32,645 bases of DNA from positions 1 to 32,645 of the forward strand of contig JAFSAP010000028.1 of NCBI GenBank assembly GCA_017440925.1, in the 5' to 3' direction. This document shows, in pieces, positions 22,573-30,311 of this stretch; position 1 is the stretch's first letter; each line of letters opens with the position of its first letter. The notes under the pieces are model-generated. The model searched no databases, was not told the origin of the DNA, and was given only the letters and a program-made list of their open reading frames with translations. A program made the translations under genes and the position numbers. The stretch comes from Oscillospiraceae bacterium. Its GTDB lineage: Bacteria > Bacillota > Clostridia > Oscillospirales > Oscillospiraceae.

Positions 22573-23142
22573 ATGCAACTGATATTGGCATCCGCTTCTC
22601 CCCGGCGGCAGGAACTGCTGAAACTCTTCGGCATTCCCTTCTGTGTCCGGGTAGCGGATATTGACGAAACCATGGATGCCCGCAAGGCACCCTTTGAGGA
22701 AGTGGCCCGGGTCAGCCGCCGGAAGGCAGAGGCTGTGGCCCATGCCCCGGAAGATGTGGTCATTGCGGCCGACACCATCGTGGTCTGCCAGGGCAGGGTG
22801 CTGGGCAAGCCCCATTCGGAAGCCGAAGCCGCCGAAATGCTCCGGCTGCTGTCCGGACGGGATCACCAGGTCATGACCGGCTGTACTGTACTCCGGGGAA
22901 CACGGTGTGAAAGCTTTACCGAAGTCACCGACCTGCACTTCCGTGTCTTAAGTGAAAAAGAGATCGCCCGGTATATTGCCACCGGCGAGCCCATGGACAA
23001 GGCGGGAAGCTACGGTATCCAGGGCGGCGCGGCGCTGTTCTGCGAAAAAATGGCCGGCGACTATTACAACGTTATGGGCCTTCCCGTCTGCCGGCTGGGA
23101 CAGGTGCTCCGGAAAATCGCACCGGAAATCATGGAGGAATAA
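22573..23142 (+). CDS. maf: Maf-like nucleoside triphosphate pyrophosphatase
   Basis: A 189-aa Maf/YhdE pyrophosphatase that hydrolyses dTTP/UTP or modified nucleotides to the monophosphate. Start at 22573 gives the family N-terminus MQLILASASPRRQELL; longer in-frame starts run into the repeat. The catalytic marks are SxxR (ASASPRR), VIAADTIV (catalytic Asp), GRVLGKP, and DKAGSYGIQG. AAAGGA lies about 9 bases upstream. It heads a run of four genes with short gaps (maf, mreC 3 bases later, mreD, mrdA), the usual Firmicutes order in which Maf accompanies the rod-shape genes. Confidence 0.95.
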   Translation: MQLILASASPRRQELLKLFGIPFCVRVADIDETMDARKAPFEEVARVSRRKAEAVAHAPEDVVIAADTIVVCQGRVLGKPHSEAEAAEMLRLLSGRDHQVMTGCTVLRGTRCESFTEVTDLHFRVLSEKEIARYIATGEPMDKAGSYGIQGGAALFCEKMAGDYYNVMGLPVCRLGQVLRKIAPEIMEE

Positions 23143-23145
23143 GCA

Positions 23146-24039
23146 ATGAGAAAACTTTTCAGCACCAAGGTGCGTATCATTCTGGTGGTGGCGCTGCTGC
23201 TGACGGCCGGCCTTGCCATCATGAGCAGTACCGGCACCCAAAGTCTGCCCGGCACCATCGTTCAGGTCATCATGTCTCCCGTCCGGGCCATCGGCAACGC
23301 ACTGACGGACACTGCCGAACAGTACTACAGCTACATGTTCCAGTATGAAGCCCTGGCTGCGGAAAACGCCGAGCTGAAGGCGGATATTGCCCAGATGGAG
23401 GACGTTGCCCGACAGGCTGACTCCGTCAACCGTGAAAACGCCCGTCTGAGGGGCCTTTTGAATCTGAAGGCCACCAACGAGGACTATGAGATGGTGGATG
23501 CTTATATCATCGGCTGGAACTCCACCGACTGGAACTCCACCCTCACCATCAACCGGGGCACCACCTCCGGCATTGGCGAGAACATGTGCGCCGTTACCGA
23601 AAACGGCCAGGTGGTAGGCCTGGTCACGGAAGCCGGCCCCAACTACGCCATTATCAAGACCATTCTGGACTCCACGCTGGAAATTTCCGGCACCATTTCC
23701 GTATCCGGCTACAACGGCATGGTCAGCGGCGGTTACATCGACGGCCACAAGACCTTGCTGAAAATGGAGTACCTGCCCTCTTCCTCTATCCTGCGTAACA
23801 ACGACCAGGTGGTTACCTCCGGTTCTACCGTGTATCCCCGGGGTCTGATCATCGGCTCCATCGTGGACGCAGGCTTTGAAGAGACTGGCGTTGCCAAGTA
23901 CGCCCTGCTGCAGCCCGCAACGGAAGTCAACACCCTGGAGCAGGTCTTTATCATCACCAAATACACGACGGATGCTTCTGCCACCGCAGAAACCACCCCC
24001 ACCGAAACCACTGCCGGGGAAACCACCCCCAACCCATAA
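23146..24039 (+). CDS. mreC: Rod shape-determining protein MreC
   Basis: A 297-aa bitopic scaffold of the elongasome, outside the cell apart from a short N-terminus. One membrane span (~10-28), a coiled coil (~62-108, EALAAENAELKADIAQMED...), then the two beta-barrel domains with INRGTTSGIGENM, VTENGQVVGLV, and the VVTSGSTVYPRGLIIGSI motif. The last ~20 residues are Thr/Glu/Pro-rich (TTPTETTAGETTPNP), a flexible tail. It begins 3 bases after the maf stop. It links MreB inside to PBP2 outside. Confidence 0.95.
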   Translation: MRKLFSTKVRIILVVALLLTAGLAIMSSTGTQSLPGTIVQVIMSPVRAIGNALTDTAEQYYSYMFQYEALAAENAELKADIAQMEDVARQADSVNRENARLRGLLNLKATNEDYEMVDAYIIGWNSTDWNSTLTINRGTTSGIGENMCAVTENGQVVGLVTEAGPNYAIIKTILDSTLEISGTISVSGYNGMVSGGYIDGHKTLLKMEYLPSSSILRNNDQVVTSGSTVYPRGLIIGSIVDAGFEETGVAKYALLQPATEVNTLEQVFIITKYTTDASATAETTPTETTAGETTPNP

Positions 24040-24047
24040 GGAGCGCC

Positions 24048-24782
24048 ATGGCAAATCAAAGGAACGCTAACCAAAGACGGCCCTCCGGAGCTTCCGGCTC
24101 CCGGAACACCCGCCGGCCGCCGGACCGCCGCCATCAGAATACCCGTCGGCGCAGGAAGCAGGAAAGCAGCTTCCTGTCCGATCTGATCGGGGCCATTCAG
24201 AAGCTGCGGCCAAAGCCGGACTTCAAACCGGATTCCGAGGAATTCAATGCTGCGAAATTCCTGTATCTGACCCAGGTGCAGCGGGACCGGTTTCTCAAAT
24301 GGGGCCTGTATATTGCTTTGATCCTGGGACTGACCATGATCCAGGACGTAATTATGAGCCAGATCACCCTTTTTGAAGGCACCACCGATCTGGCTGTGTG
24401 CATCATTCTGCTGATCACCGTCATCGAAGGTGTTGAGATAGGCAGTGTTTTTGTCCTGGCTGCCTCCTGCTTTTTCTATTTCTCGGGCTCTTCTCCCGGC
24501 CCCTGGGCTGTGGGCCTGCTGACCTTCCTGGGCATTGGCGCCTGCCTTTTCCGGCAGCTGTTCTGGCACCGGAACCAGGGTTCCATCGTCCTGTGTGCAG
24601 GCACTGCACTGATGCTCTATGAGCTTGCCAACTTCGGCATCGGCATCTTCCTGGAACTGACCCGCTGGGACCGGCTTAGCAGCTTCCTGGTCACCGGCCT
24701 TATCAGTGTGGCCGTTATGATCCCCCTGTACACCCTTATCAACGCAATCGGTCAAATCGGAGGAAACACATGGAAAGAATAA
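24048..24782 (+). CDS. mreD: MreD-like rod shape protein with long basic N-terminal extension
   Basis: A 244-aa membrane protein placed between mreC and mrdA. The C-terminal ~160 residues hold about five spans starting near 84 (LKWGLYIALILGLTMIQDV), the size of ordinary MreD. The first ~80 residues are an extra cytosolic segment rich in Arg, Asn and Pro, with RRRRK near 34-38. Start at 24048 fits GGAGC 5-6 bases upstream. MreD sequence is poorly conserved, so the call rests mainly on position and topology. The 3' end overlaps mrdA by 13 bases, suggesting coupled translation. Confidence 0.85.
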   Translation: MANQRNANQRRPSGASGSRNTRRPPDRRHQNTRRRRKQESSFLSDLIGAIQKLRPKPDFKPDSEEFNAAKFLYLTQVQRDRFLKWGLYIALILGLTMIQDVIMSQITLFEGTTDLAVCIILLITVIEGVEIGSVFVLAASCFFYFSGSSPGPWAVGLLTFLGIGACLFRQLFWHRNQGSIVLCAGTALMLYELANFGIGIFLELTRWDRLSSFLVTGLISVAVMIPLYTLINAIGQIGGNTWKE

Positions 24783-26977
24783 GCCGGCTCCGCTCTATGA
24801 TCCTGCTGCTGCTGTTCAGCCTGGTGCTGGTGCTGTATGCCGGAAGACTGTTCTTCCTGCAGATCATCGACACCGACGGCAACACGGATAATACCGCAAC
24901 CTACACCACTCTGACCACCGTTCGTGCCGCCCGGGGCGATATTCTGGACCGCAACGGCAACGTTCTGGTGGGCAACCGGGCCAGTTACGACCTGGTTTTT
25001 AACCACTACGTTATTAAATCCGCCGACAACCGAAACGAATACCTGTACCGCCTGGTGCAGAAATGCAAGGAACTGGGTGTTGAATACCTGGACCACTTCC
25101 CCATCACCCGTACCCGTCCCTTTGTCTACACCCTGGATGAATACAACACCGCCTGGCGCGGCTATTTCCAGAACTTTATGCTGGACCGGGATCTTGACTC
25201 GGATATTTCCGCCCCCCTGCTGATTGAAAAGCTCCGGGACCGCTATGATATCCCCGAGGAATGGGACGAAGAAATGGCCCGGGCCGTTGTCGGTATTCGC
25301 TACGAATTCGACCTTCGCGGCGTTACCTACCTGCCCACCTATACCTTCATCGAGGACGTTTCGGACGAACACCTCAGCGCCATTCTGGAGCTGAATACCC
25401 CCGGCCTGATGGTGGAATCCTCCACCGTCCGGGAATACCATACCAAGTACGCCGCCCACATCCTGGGCTATGTGGGTGGTATGGACGACGAGGACTGGAA
25501 GAAATACAAAGATCAGGGCTACTCCATGGACGCCTACATCGGTCAGTCCGGCTTTGAGGAAGCCTTCGAGCAGTATCTGCACGGCATCGACGGAACCCGT
25601 GTTGACGTGGTTTCCAGAGACGGTACCATCATGAGCCAGTACTACGCCAACAAATATGACGAAGACGGCAATATCGTCGGTAAGCTGTCCCCCGTGGCCG
25701 GCAACAACGTGGAAACCACCATCGACCTGGATATCCAGATCGCTGCGGAAAATGCACTGGAAAAGGCAGTCCTGGACATCCGCAACCCGGAAGTCAACAA
25801 GACCGTCGGTGAAAAGCAGGGTCATGATGCCCAGGGCGGCGCCGTCATCGTTATGAACTGCAAGACCGGTGAAGTGCTGGCCTGCGCCAGCTATCCCACC
25901 TATAACCTGGCCACCATGAACCAGGACTGGGCAGCGATTGAAGCCGATGAATACAAGCCTTTCTTCAACCGTGCCTTCGGCGCGACCTACGCCCCCGGCT
26001 CCACCTTCAAGATGGTCACCCTCACCGCCGCCATGAACAACACCAATAAGGATGGCGAGCTGCTGTTCAAGCCGGATGAGACCATCGTGGCCAAGGGTAT
26101 CTTCACCGAGTACGCGGGCTTCTCTCCCACCTGCATGATCTGGTCTCCCCAGACACCCTATACTCACGGCGAGCTGACCGCTCCCAATGCACTGAAGGTG
26201 TCCTGTAACTACTTCTTCTATGAGCTGTCCTCCCGTATGACCATCGAAATGCTGGACGAAACCTCCAAAGGCTATGGCCTGGGCGAGCCCACCGGCATCG
26301 AACTTCTGGAAAAGGTAGGCTGGCGAGCCAACCCGGAATCCAAGAAAGCATCCTATACCTCTGCTGTCAACCAGACCTTTACCGCAGGTGACCGTGTTCT
26401 GGCCGGCATCGGCCAGTCCGAGAACCGTTTTACCCCCATGCAGCTGGCTGTCTATGCCTCCACCCTTGCCAACAAGGGCACCCGCATGAAGGCCACTTTC
26501 CTGAACCGGGTGGTTTCCTCGGACTACCGTACCCTGATCCTGGACAACGAACCGCAAGTGGCCAGCACCATGGACAATGTCTCCTGGCTCACTTGGGAAT
26601 ACATCTTCCAGGGTATGCGGAAAGTTGTCATTGAAAACGGCGGCACCGCCGACGATTTCCTGGGCGGTTTCAATGATGCCAACAACAAAAAGCTGGATTG
26701 GCCCTCTGACGGCATCCGCTGGCCCCTGGCAAACGAAGTTACCGTCTATGCCAAGACCGGCACCTCGGAGCACTCCTCCGGCGGCTCTGACCATGGCGCA
26801 TTCATCTGCTTTGCCCGGCGCAACGAAGTCACCGAACCAGAGGTTGCCATTGCCGTCTTTGGCGAAAAGTGCGCCCACGGTAACTGGCTGGCTCCTGTGG
26901 CAGAAGACATTCTGGAAGTCTACTTCGAGCAGGTTTCTGCCAGCGAAGTCTACACCTACGAAAACCAGATCGGTTAA
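24770..26977 (+). CDS. mrdA: Penicillin-binding protein 2, elongasome transpeptidase
   Basis: A 735-aa class B PBP. A short cytosolic tail and one span (~9-30) are followed by the pedestal with RAARGDILDRNGNVL, and the transpeptidase domain with all three motifs: S411-x-x-K414 (GSTFK), S478-C-N480, and K662-T-G (KTGTSEH). The insert DWKKYKDQGYSMDAYIGQSGFEEAFEQYL is the usual PBP2 dimerisation/anchor region. Length is above the ~630 aa of E. coli PBP2, with extra loops in the pedestal. It cross-links lateral wall peptidoglycan with RodA, which is not in this window. Confidence 0.95.
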   Translation: MERISRLRSMILLLLFSLVLVLYAGRLFFLQIIDTDGNTDNTATYTTLTTVRAARGDILDRNGNVLVGNRASYDLVFNHYVIKSADNRNEYLYRLVQKCKELGVEYLDHFPITRTRPFVYTLDEYNTAWRGYFQNFMLDRDLDSDISAPLLIEKLRDRYDIPEEWDEEMARAVVGIRYEFDLRGVTYLPTYTFIEDVSDEHLSAILELNTPGLMVESSTVREYHTKYAAHILGYVGGMDDEDWKKYKDQGYSMDAYIGQSGFEEAFEQYLHGIDGTRVDVVSRDGTIMSQYYANKYDEDGNIVGKLSPVAGNNVETTIDLDIQIAAENALEKAVLDIRNPEVNKTVGEKQGHDAQGGAVIVMNCKTGEVLACASYPTYNLATMNQDWAAIEADEYKPFFNRAFGATYAPGSTFKMVTLTAAMNNTNKDGELLFKPDETIVAKGIFTEYAGFSPTCMIWSPQTPYTHGELTAPNALKVSCNYFFYELSSRMTIEMLDETSKGYGLGEPTGIELLEKVGWRANPESKKASYTSAVNQTFTAGDRVLAGIGQSENRFTPMQLAVYASTLANKGTRMKATFLNRVVSSDYRTLILDNEPQVASTMDNVSWLTWEYIFQGMRKVVIENGGTADDFLGGFNDANNKKLDWPSDGIRWPLANEVTVYAKTGTSEHSSGGSDHGAFICFARRNEVTEPEVAIAVFGEKCAHGNWLAPVAEDILEVYFEQVSASEVYTYENQIG

Positions 26978-27011
26978 TATCAATCGTTCCAGAGAATTTA
27001 TTGGCAGTCTG

Positions 27012-27039
27012 AAGCGGACACTTCTGTGTCCGCTTTTTT
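27012..27039 (+). terminator. Terminator of the maf-mreCD-mrdA operon
   Basis: A 10-bp perfect stem AAGCGGACAC/GTGTCCGCTT (27012-27021, 27026-27035), TTCT loop and T6 tract, 35 bases after the stop codon. Confidence 0.93.
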
Positions 27040-27089
27040 CTGTTCAAGTCCAGCCCTCACGCCAGATACGCATATTCCTGCCATTATAC

Positions 27090-27162
27090 CGGGAGATTGC
27101 ACCTAAAGGTATTTCCTTCGGTCACCACGTCACATGGCTGCGCCATGTTCCTCGCAATGACA
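27090..27162. repeat. Palindromic intergenic repeat, single arm (copy C)
   Basis: GGGAGATTGC at 27091 through CTCGCAATGACA (27151-27162) matches the right arm of copies A and B, with an extra CATGGCTGCGCCATG hairpin. No left arm is found upstream. The remaining spacer to 27300 holds no gene I can support. Confidence 0.75.
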
Positions 27163-27299
27163 ACGAACTATCGCAGCACACCTAACTTCATATGCGGAAT
27201 CCTGTCGTGCAGTTTGCCCCTTCCCGGGGGCTGTTTCGTGGGGTTTCCCTCCCGGAAAGCCCTTACAATGGTACCACCATTTACGAGGGAGGAAGGGCA

Positions 27300-28082
27300 A
27301 TGCAATGCCAGAAGCTGAAAACCTATATGGAAACGGGAAGGGTGGTTTTTCTGCCGGCCCGGGCCATCCGCCCCAATCCGGCCCAGCCCCGGAAGGTGTT
27401 CCGGGAAGAAGCCCTGGAGGAATTGTCAGACTCCATCCGGCGGCACGGGATCCTGCAGCCCCTGTCCGTGCGCCGCAGCGGCACCGGCTATGAGCTCATT
27501 GCCGGAGAACGGCGGCTCCGGGCGGCCCAGATGGCAGGACTTTCCGAGATCCCCTGCATCATCATGCAGATGGACAGCCGGGAATCCGGCATGGCTGCCA
27601 TGATCGAAAACCTGCAGCGGCAGGATCTGGATTTTATCGAGGAAGCCGCAGGAATCGCCAATCTGATGCAGCTGTATGACATGAGCCAGGAGCAGACCGC
27701 CCGGATGCTGGGGAAAAGCCAGAGCGCCATTGCCAATAAACTGCGGATCCTGCGCCACAGCGATGCCGTGCTCTCCGCGCTCCGGGAAAGCGGGCTGACG
27801 GAACGCCATGCCCGGGCCCTGCTGCGCCTGAACAGCGAAGAAAGGAAGCTTTCTGCCATTTCTGAGATCGTGAAACAGGGCATGAGCGTGGCCCGAACGG
27901 AAAAATATGTGGAGGCCCTCCTGTCCCAGCGGTCGGAAAAGCCCCAGAAAGCCAACGTCAGTGCATTTTTAAACAGTCTGACCCAATCCCTGCAGAAGAT
28001 CCAGCTATCCGGTGTGCAGGCTGTTTCGGAACGCCGGGAAACGGACAGCCAGATCGTTCTGACCATCACCATTCCAAAATAA
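27300..28082 (+). CDS. ParB/Spo0J/Noc-family DNA-binding protein
   Basis: A 260-aa ParB-type CTPase. Start at 27300 is set by AGGGAGG about 6 bases upstream; longer frames lack a ribosome site. N-terminal domain: LPARAIRPNPAQPRK (box I), GYELIAGERRLRAAQMAG with GERR at 69-72 (CTP/clamp motif), and ENLQRQDLDFIEEA. The helix-turn-helix is near 128-150 (MSQEQTARMLGKSQSAIANKLRIL). The C-terminal ~60 residues are the dimerisation tail. No ParA accompanies it here. A standalone chromosomal copy suits a Noc or Spo0J paralogue; the two cannot be told apart without the parS/NBS site. Confidence 0.9.
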   Translation: MQCQKLKTYMETGRVVFLPARAIRPNPAQPRKVFREEALEELSDSIRRHGILQPLSVRRSGTGYELIAGERRLRAAQMAGLSEIPCIIMQMDSRESGMAAMIENLQRQDLDFIEEAAGIANLMQLYDMSQEQTARMLGKSQSAIANKLRILRHSDAVLSALRESGLTERHARALLRLNSEERKLSAISEIVKQGMSVARTEKYVEALLSQRSEKPQKANVSAFLNSLTQSLQKIQLSGVQAVSERRETDSQIVLTITIPK

Positions 28083-28110
28083 GAGGACGCACTTGCGTGC
28101 GTCCTCTTTT
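28081..28110. terminator. Bidirectional terminator, parB-like gene and phosphatase
   Basis: A 12-bp perfect stem AAGAGGACGCAC/GTGCGTCCTCTT (28081-28092, 28097-28108) with a TTGC loop and T run. It overlaps both stop codons of the convergent genes. Confidence 0.92.
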
Positions 28111-28541
28111 TAAGCGAATTCCTCTAAGATAGCCTCGCAGCCGGCCACGATATCGTCCCAGGTTTCGGAGAAATTACCGGTATACCAGGGATCCGCCACA
28201 TCGTGGGGAAGCAGGGGCCGGATCTTCTCCGGGTCAGCAGGCAGCATCCGGGCCAGGAACCGGGCATTGCTCCGGTCCATATAGTAGATCCGGTCAAAAT
28301 GGCGGTAATCCGCCATTGTCACCTGCCGGGCGGCATGACCGCCGCAGGCAACACCATGTTTAGCCATTTCCCGCCGGGCAGGGGGATAGACGGGATTTCC
28401 GATCTCCTCCCGGCTGACCGCGGCAGAATCTATCTCAAACCGGTCTGCAAGACCTCTTTTGCGCACCATATCCTTCAGCACATATTCCCCCATGGGACTG
28501 CGGCAGATATTGCCGTGGCAAACGAATAGTATCTTTATCAT
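28110..28541 (-). CDS. Low-molecular-weight protein-tyrosine phosphatase
   Basis: A 143-aa cytosolic phosphatase. Start at 28541 is preferred because AGGAG (28552-28556) is 10 bases away; the ATG at 28550 would be only 1 base from it. The P-loop C8-x5-R14-S (VCHGNICRSP) and the general acid D117 in DPWYTG are intact. In Firmicutes these enzymes counter tyrosine kinases that control capsule and wall synthesis; ArsC-type reductases share the fold but lack this DPW layout. The integrative element ends close to its 5' side, so its original promoter has probably been displaced or replaced. Confidence 0.93.
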   Translation of the reverse strand: MIKILFVCHGNICRSPMGEYVLKDMVRKRGLADRFEIDSAAVSREEIGNPVYPPARREMAKHGVACGGHAARQVTMADYRHFDRIYYMDRSNARFLARMLPADPEKIRPLLPHDVADPWYTGNFSETWDDIVAGCEAILEEFA

Positions 28542-28561
28542 TGCAATCATACTCCTCGATA

Positions 28562-28730
28562 AACCACGATTTGCTTAGAGCTGCAATCACTTTTCGACTT
28601 TTCGGCTTTCGCCGTCATCGTCTTTTATCGTGGCTCTTCGTGGCATATTGTGTTACGCAAAAGTAGTAAATCTGGTAGTACACGGACACAGTTTACTACC
28701 GGTCTTACTACTTTTGGCAGACAAACATTT
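28562..28730. mobile_element. Left end region of the integrative element (attachment side)
   Basis: The span holds four copies of an AGTAGTA-type motif as nested inverted repeats: CAAAAGTAGTAA/TTACTACTTTTG (28658-28669, 28705-28716) and GGTAGTA/TACTACC (28674-28680, 28694-28700). The same TTACTACTTT recurs at 29995-30004 beyond int. Tn916-type integrases bind short direct repeats at both element ends with their N-terminal domain, which fits. The exact crossover cannot be placed because the other end is outside the window. No gene is seen here. Confidence 0.6.
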
Positions 28731-29927
28731 TTAAGCTTCCATAACGCGATCAAATTCGACCTTCGCATCATCGAAATTCAGATGCGTATAGGTATTCAGT
28801 GTGACACTGATATCCGAATGCCCCATGATATATTGCAGGGTCTTCGGGCTCATGCCGCTCTTTGCCATATTGGAGCAGAAGGTATGGCGGCATACATGGG
28901 GTGTGATCTTCGGAAGCTGAACTTTATAAATGCTGTTATACTTGTTCAGGATATGCTTGAAATAATGCTCCCAGTGGAGGGCGACCATAGGCATCCCGTT
29001 CTTATCCAGAAAGAGGAACCCGGTATAGCCGTCAATGATTGGCTCCTGCTTCGGCGCGTTTCGATTATCCATGATCCTCCGGAAACAATCCATAACCTGC
29101 TGGCTCATGGGAACATATCGCTCACCGCTCTTGGTTTTTGTATCCTCGATGATATATTCCATGTCCCGCTTTCGCTGTAGCTGGTGATCCACCCGAATCC
29201 GCTTTTTCTTGAAATCAATATCCGCAATGGTCAAGCCACAGAATTCCGAAATCCGCAGCCCCGTATTAAACAGAATATAAATTCCATCGTAATACTTGCG
29301 GTAGCAGTTGTCTTCTTGGATAAATTTCAGGAATGCCCGTTCCTGTGCACGCGTGATGGCTTCTCTGGTCACGCTATCGTTGACAACCACCGTTGCCAGT
29401 TCAAACCCAAAGGGATTTTTGCGGATCAGGTCATCATTGACAGCCATCTCAAAAGCAGGCCGTACAACACCACGGACAGAATGGATCGTGCTGTATCCCC
29501 GGCCATCCTTTTGCAGCTTGATCAGCCATGCTTTGGCATCGGACAATTTAACCTTGTCGATACGCATACTGCCGAAGGCTTCTTTTTTCAGAATGCCCTT
29601 TACAAAATTATAATTGGCTTGGGTGTTGTGTCGGACATTCACCTTAAGCGACAGGTACTTCTCCACCAGCTCCAACACCGTCATGTTGCCGCCGTTAGGG
29701 ACGATTTGATTGAACAGATCCTGCTGGATCTGTTTTTCTTTTTCCCGGAGCGACAGTTCCCGTGCTTTGCCAGCCGGTGCCCTGTCGTTCTTATCCAGTC
29801 TCCAGCTATAAACGAATTTGATTTCGCCGTTCAGGTCTTTGTATTTATAAGCATATCTTCCGTCTTGACGCTGGCTCTCTCCGTTACGTAAAATGCGGTT
29901 TCGGTTATCCCGCCGCTTTTCACTCAT
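28731..29927 (-). CDS. int: Tn916-type tyrosine recombinase (integrase)
   Basis: A 398-aa site-specific recombinase. Start at 29927 has AGGAG (29935-29939) 7 bases upstream. Residues 1-60 are the Tn916 Int arm-binding domain (RRDNRNRILRNGESQRQDGRYAYKY...). Residues ~80-180 are the SAM-like core-binding domain. The catalytic domain has R225 (NTGLRISEF), K266 region, H344-x-x-R347 (HVCRHTF), H370 (MGHSDIS) and the nucleophile Y380, nearly the same position as in Tn916 Int. It cuts and joins the element's ends. It lies at the end of the element, as in Tn916. Confidence 0.96.
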   Translation of the reverse strand: MSEKRRDNRNRILRNGESQRQDGRYAYKYKDLNGEIKFVYSWRLDKNDRAPAGKARELSLREKEKQIQQDLFNQIVPNGGNMTVLELVEKYLSLKVNVRHNTQANYNFVKGILKKEAFGSMRIDKVKLSDAKAWLIKLQKDGRGYSTIHSVRGVVRPAFEMAVNDDLIRKNPFGFELATVVVNDSVTREAITRAQERAFLKFIQEDNCYRKYYDGIYILFNTGLRISEFCGLTIADIDFKKKRIRVDHQLQRKRDMEYIIEDTKTKSGERYVPMSQQVMDCFRRIMDNRNAPKQEPIIDGYTGFLFLDKNGMPMVALHWEHYFKHILNKYNSIYKVQLPKITPHVCRHTFCSNMAKSGMSPKTLQYIMGHSDISVTLNTYTHLNFDDAKVEFDRVMEA

Positions 29928-29953
29928 AATAACGCTCCTTTCAGTGAAGAGAG

Positions 29954-29988
29954 CTCCGATATGACAAAAAAAGTATATCATATCGGAG
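29954..29988 (-). promoter_or_regulatory. int promoter inside an inverted repeat
   Basis: A perfect 11-bp inverted repeat CTCCGATATGA/TCATATCGGAG (29954-29964, 29978-29988) encloses an extended -10 (TGA TATACT on the minus strand, 29972-29977). Repressor binding here would control int separately from xis. Confidence 0.6.
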
Positions 29989-30038
29989 TTCAATTTACTA
30001 CTTTAACTTTCGGAAATTACCGTTTTCCTATGGCAGAA

Positions 30039-30236
30039 TTACACAGCCGTAGCCAGATCGATGTACTCTTCAAACAGCTTCCGTTTGATCATGGCACGGT
30101 TACCGACCATCAGGATGAAGTCTGCGTCTCCATTTTCATCCACAATCTGCCGCATCTTCTTTTCACCAATGTGGAAGTATTCTGCTGCTTCTCGAATGGT
30201 TAATGTATATTTCTCCCAAATGGGGATTTCTTTCAT
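30039..30236 (-). CDS. xis: Tn916-type excisionase, winged-helix DNA-binding protein
   Basis: A 65-aa protein with a MerR/excisionase-like winged helix: IWEKYTLTIREAAEYFHIGEKKMRQIV (helix-turn-helix at ~11-32) followed by the wing FILMVGNRAMIKRKLFEEYID. The size and pairing with a Tn916-type integrase identify it as Xis, which bends the element ends and drives excision. AGGAGG (30247-30252) is 10 bases from this ATG; a GTG two codons earlier is 4 bases from it and could be used instead. It is read toward int. Confidence 0.9.
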   Translation of the reverse strand: MKEIPIWEKYTLTIREAAEYFHIGEKKMRQIVDENGDADFILMVGNRAMIKRKLFEEYIDLATAV

Positions 30237-30311
30237 AGGCACATATCCTCCTGATATAACATCATCGAAATAATTCGCCGAAAATTTCGGCTAATTTGAC
30301 ATTCATACGTT

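Noticed and set aside
24752-26983. 743-codon open frame on the minus strand opposite mrdA, and similar long antisense frames at 490-1458, 20675-22192 and 22948-24054
   Set aside because: They are mirror frames of GC-rich, C-ending codons in real genes; the translations are Gly/His/Val-rich low complexity without ribosome sites or family motifs.
28562-28640. Possible tRNA remnant as attachment site next to the integrase
   Set aside because: A CCACGAT/ATCGTGG pairing exists but no cloverleaf, anticodon arm or T-loop GTTCGA block can be drawn, and Tn916-type integrases do not require a tRNA.
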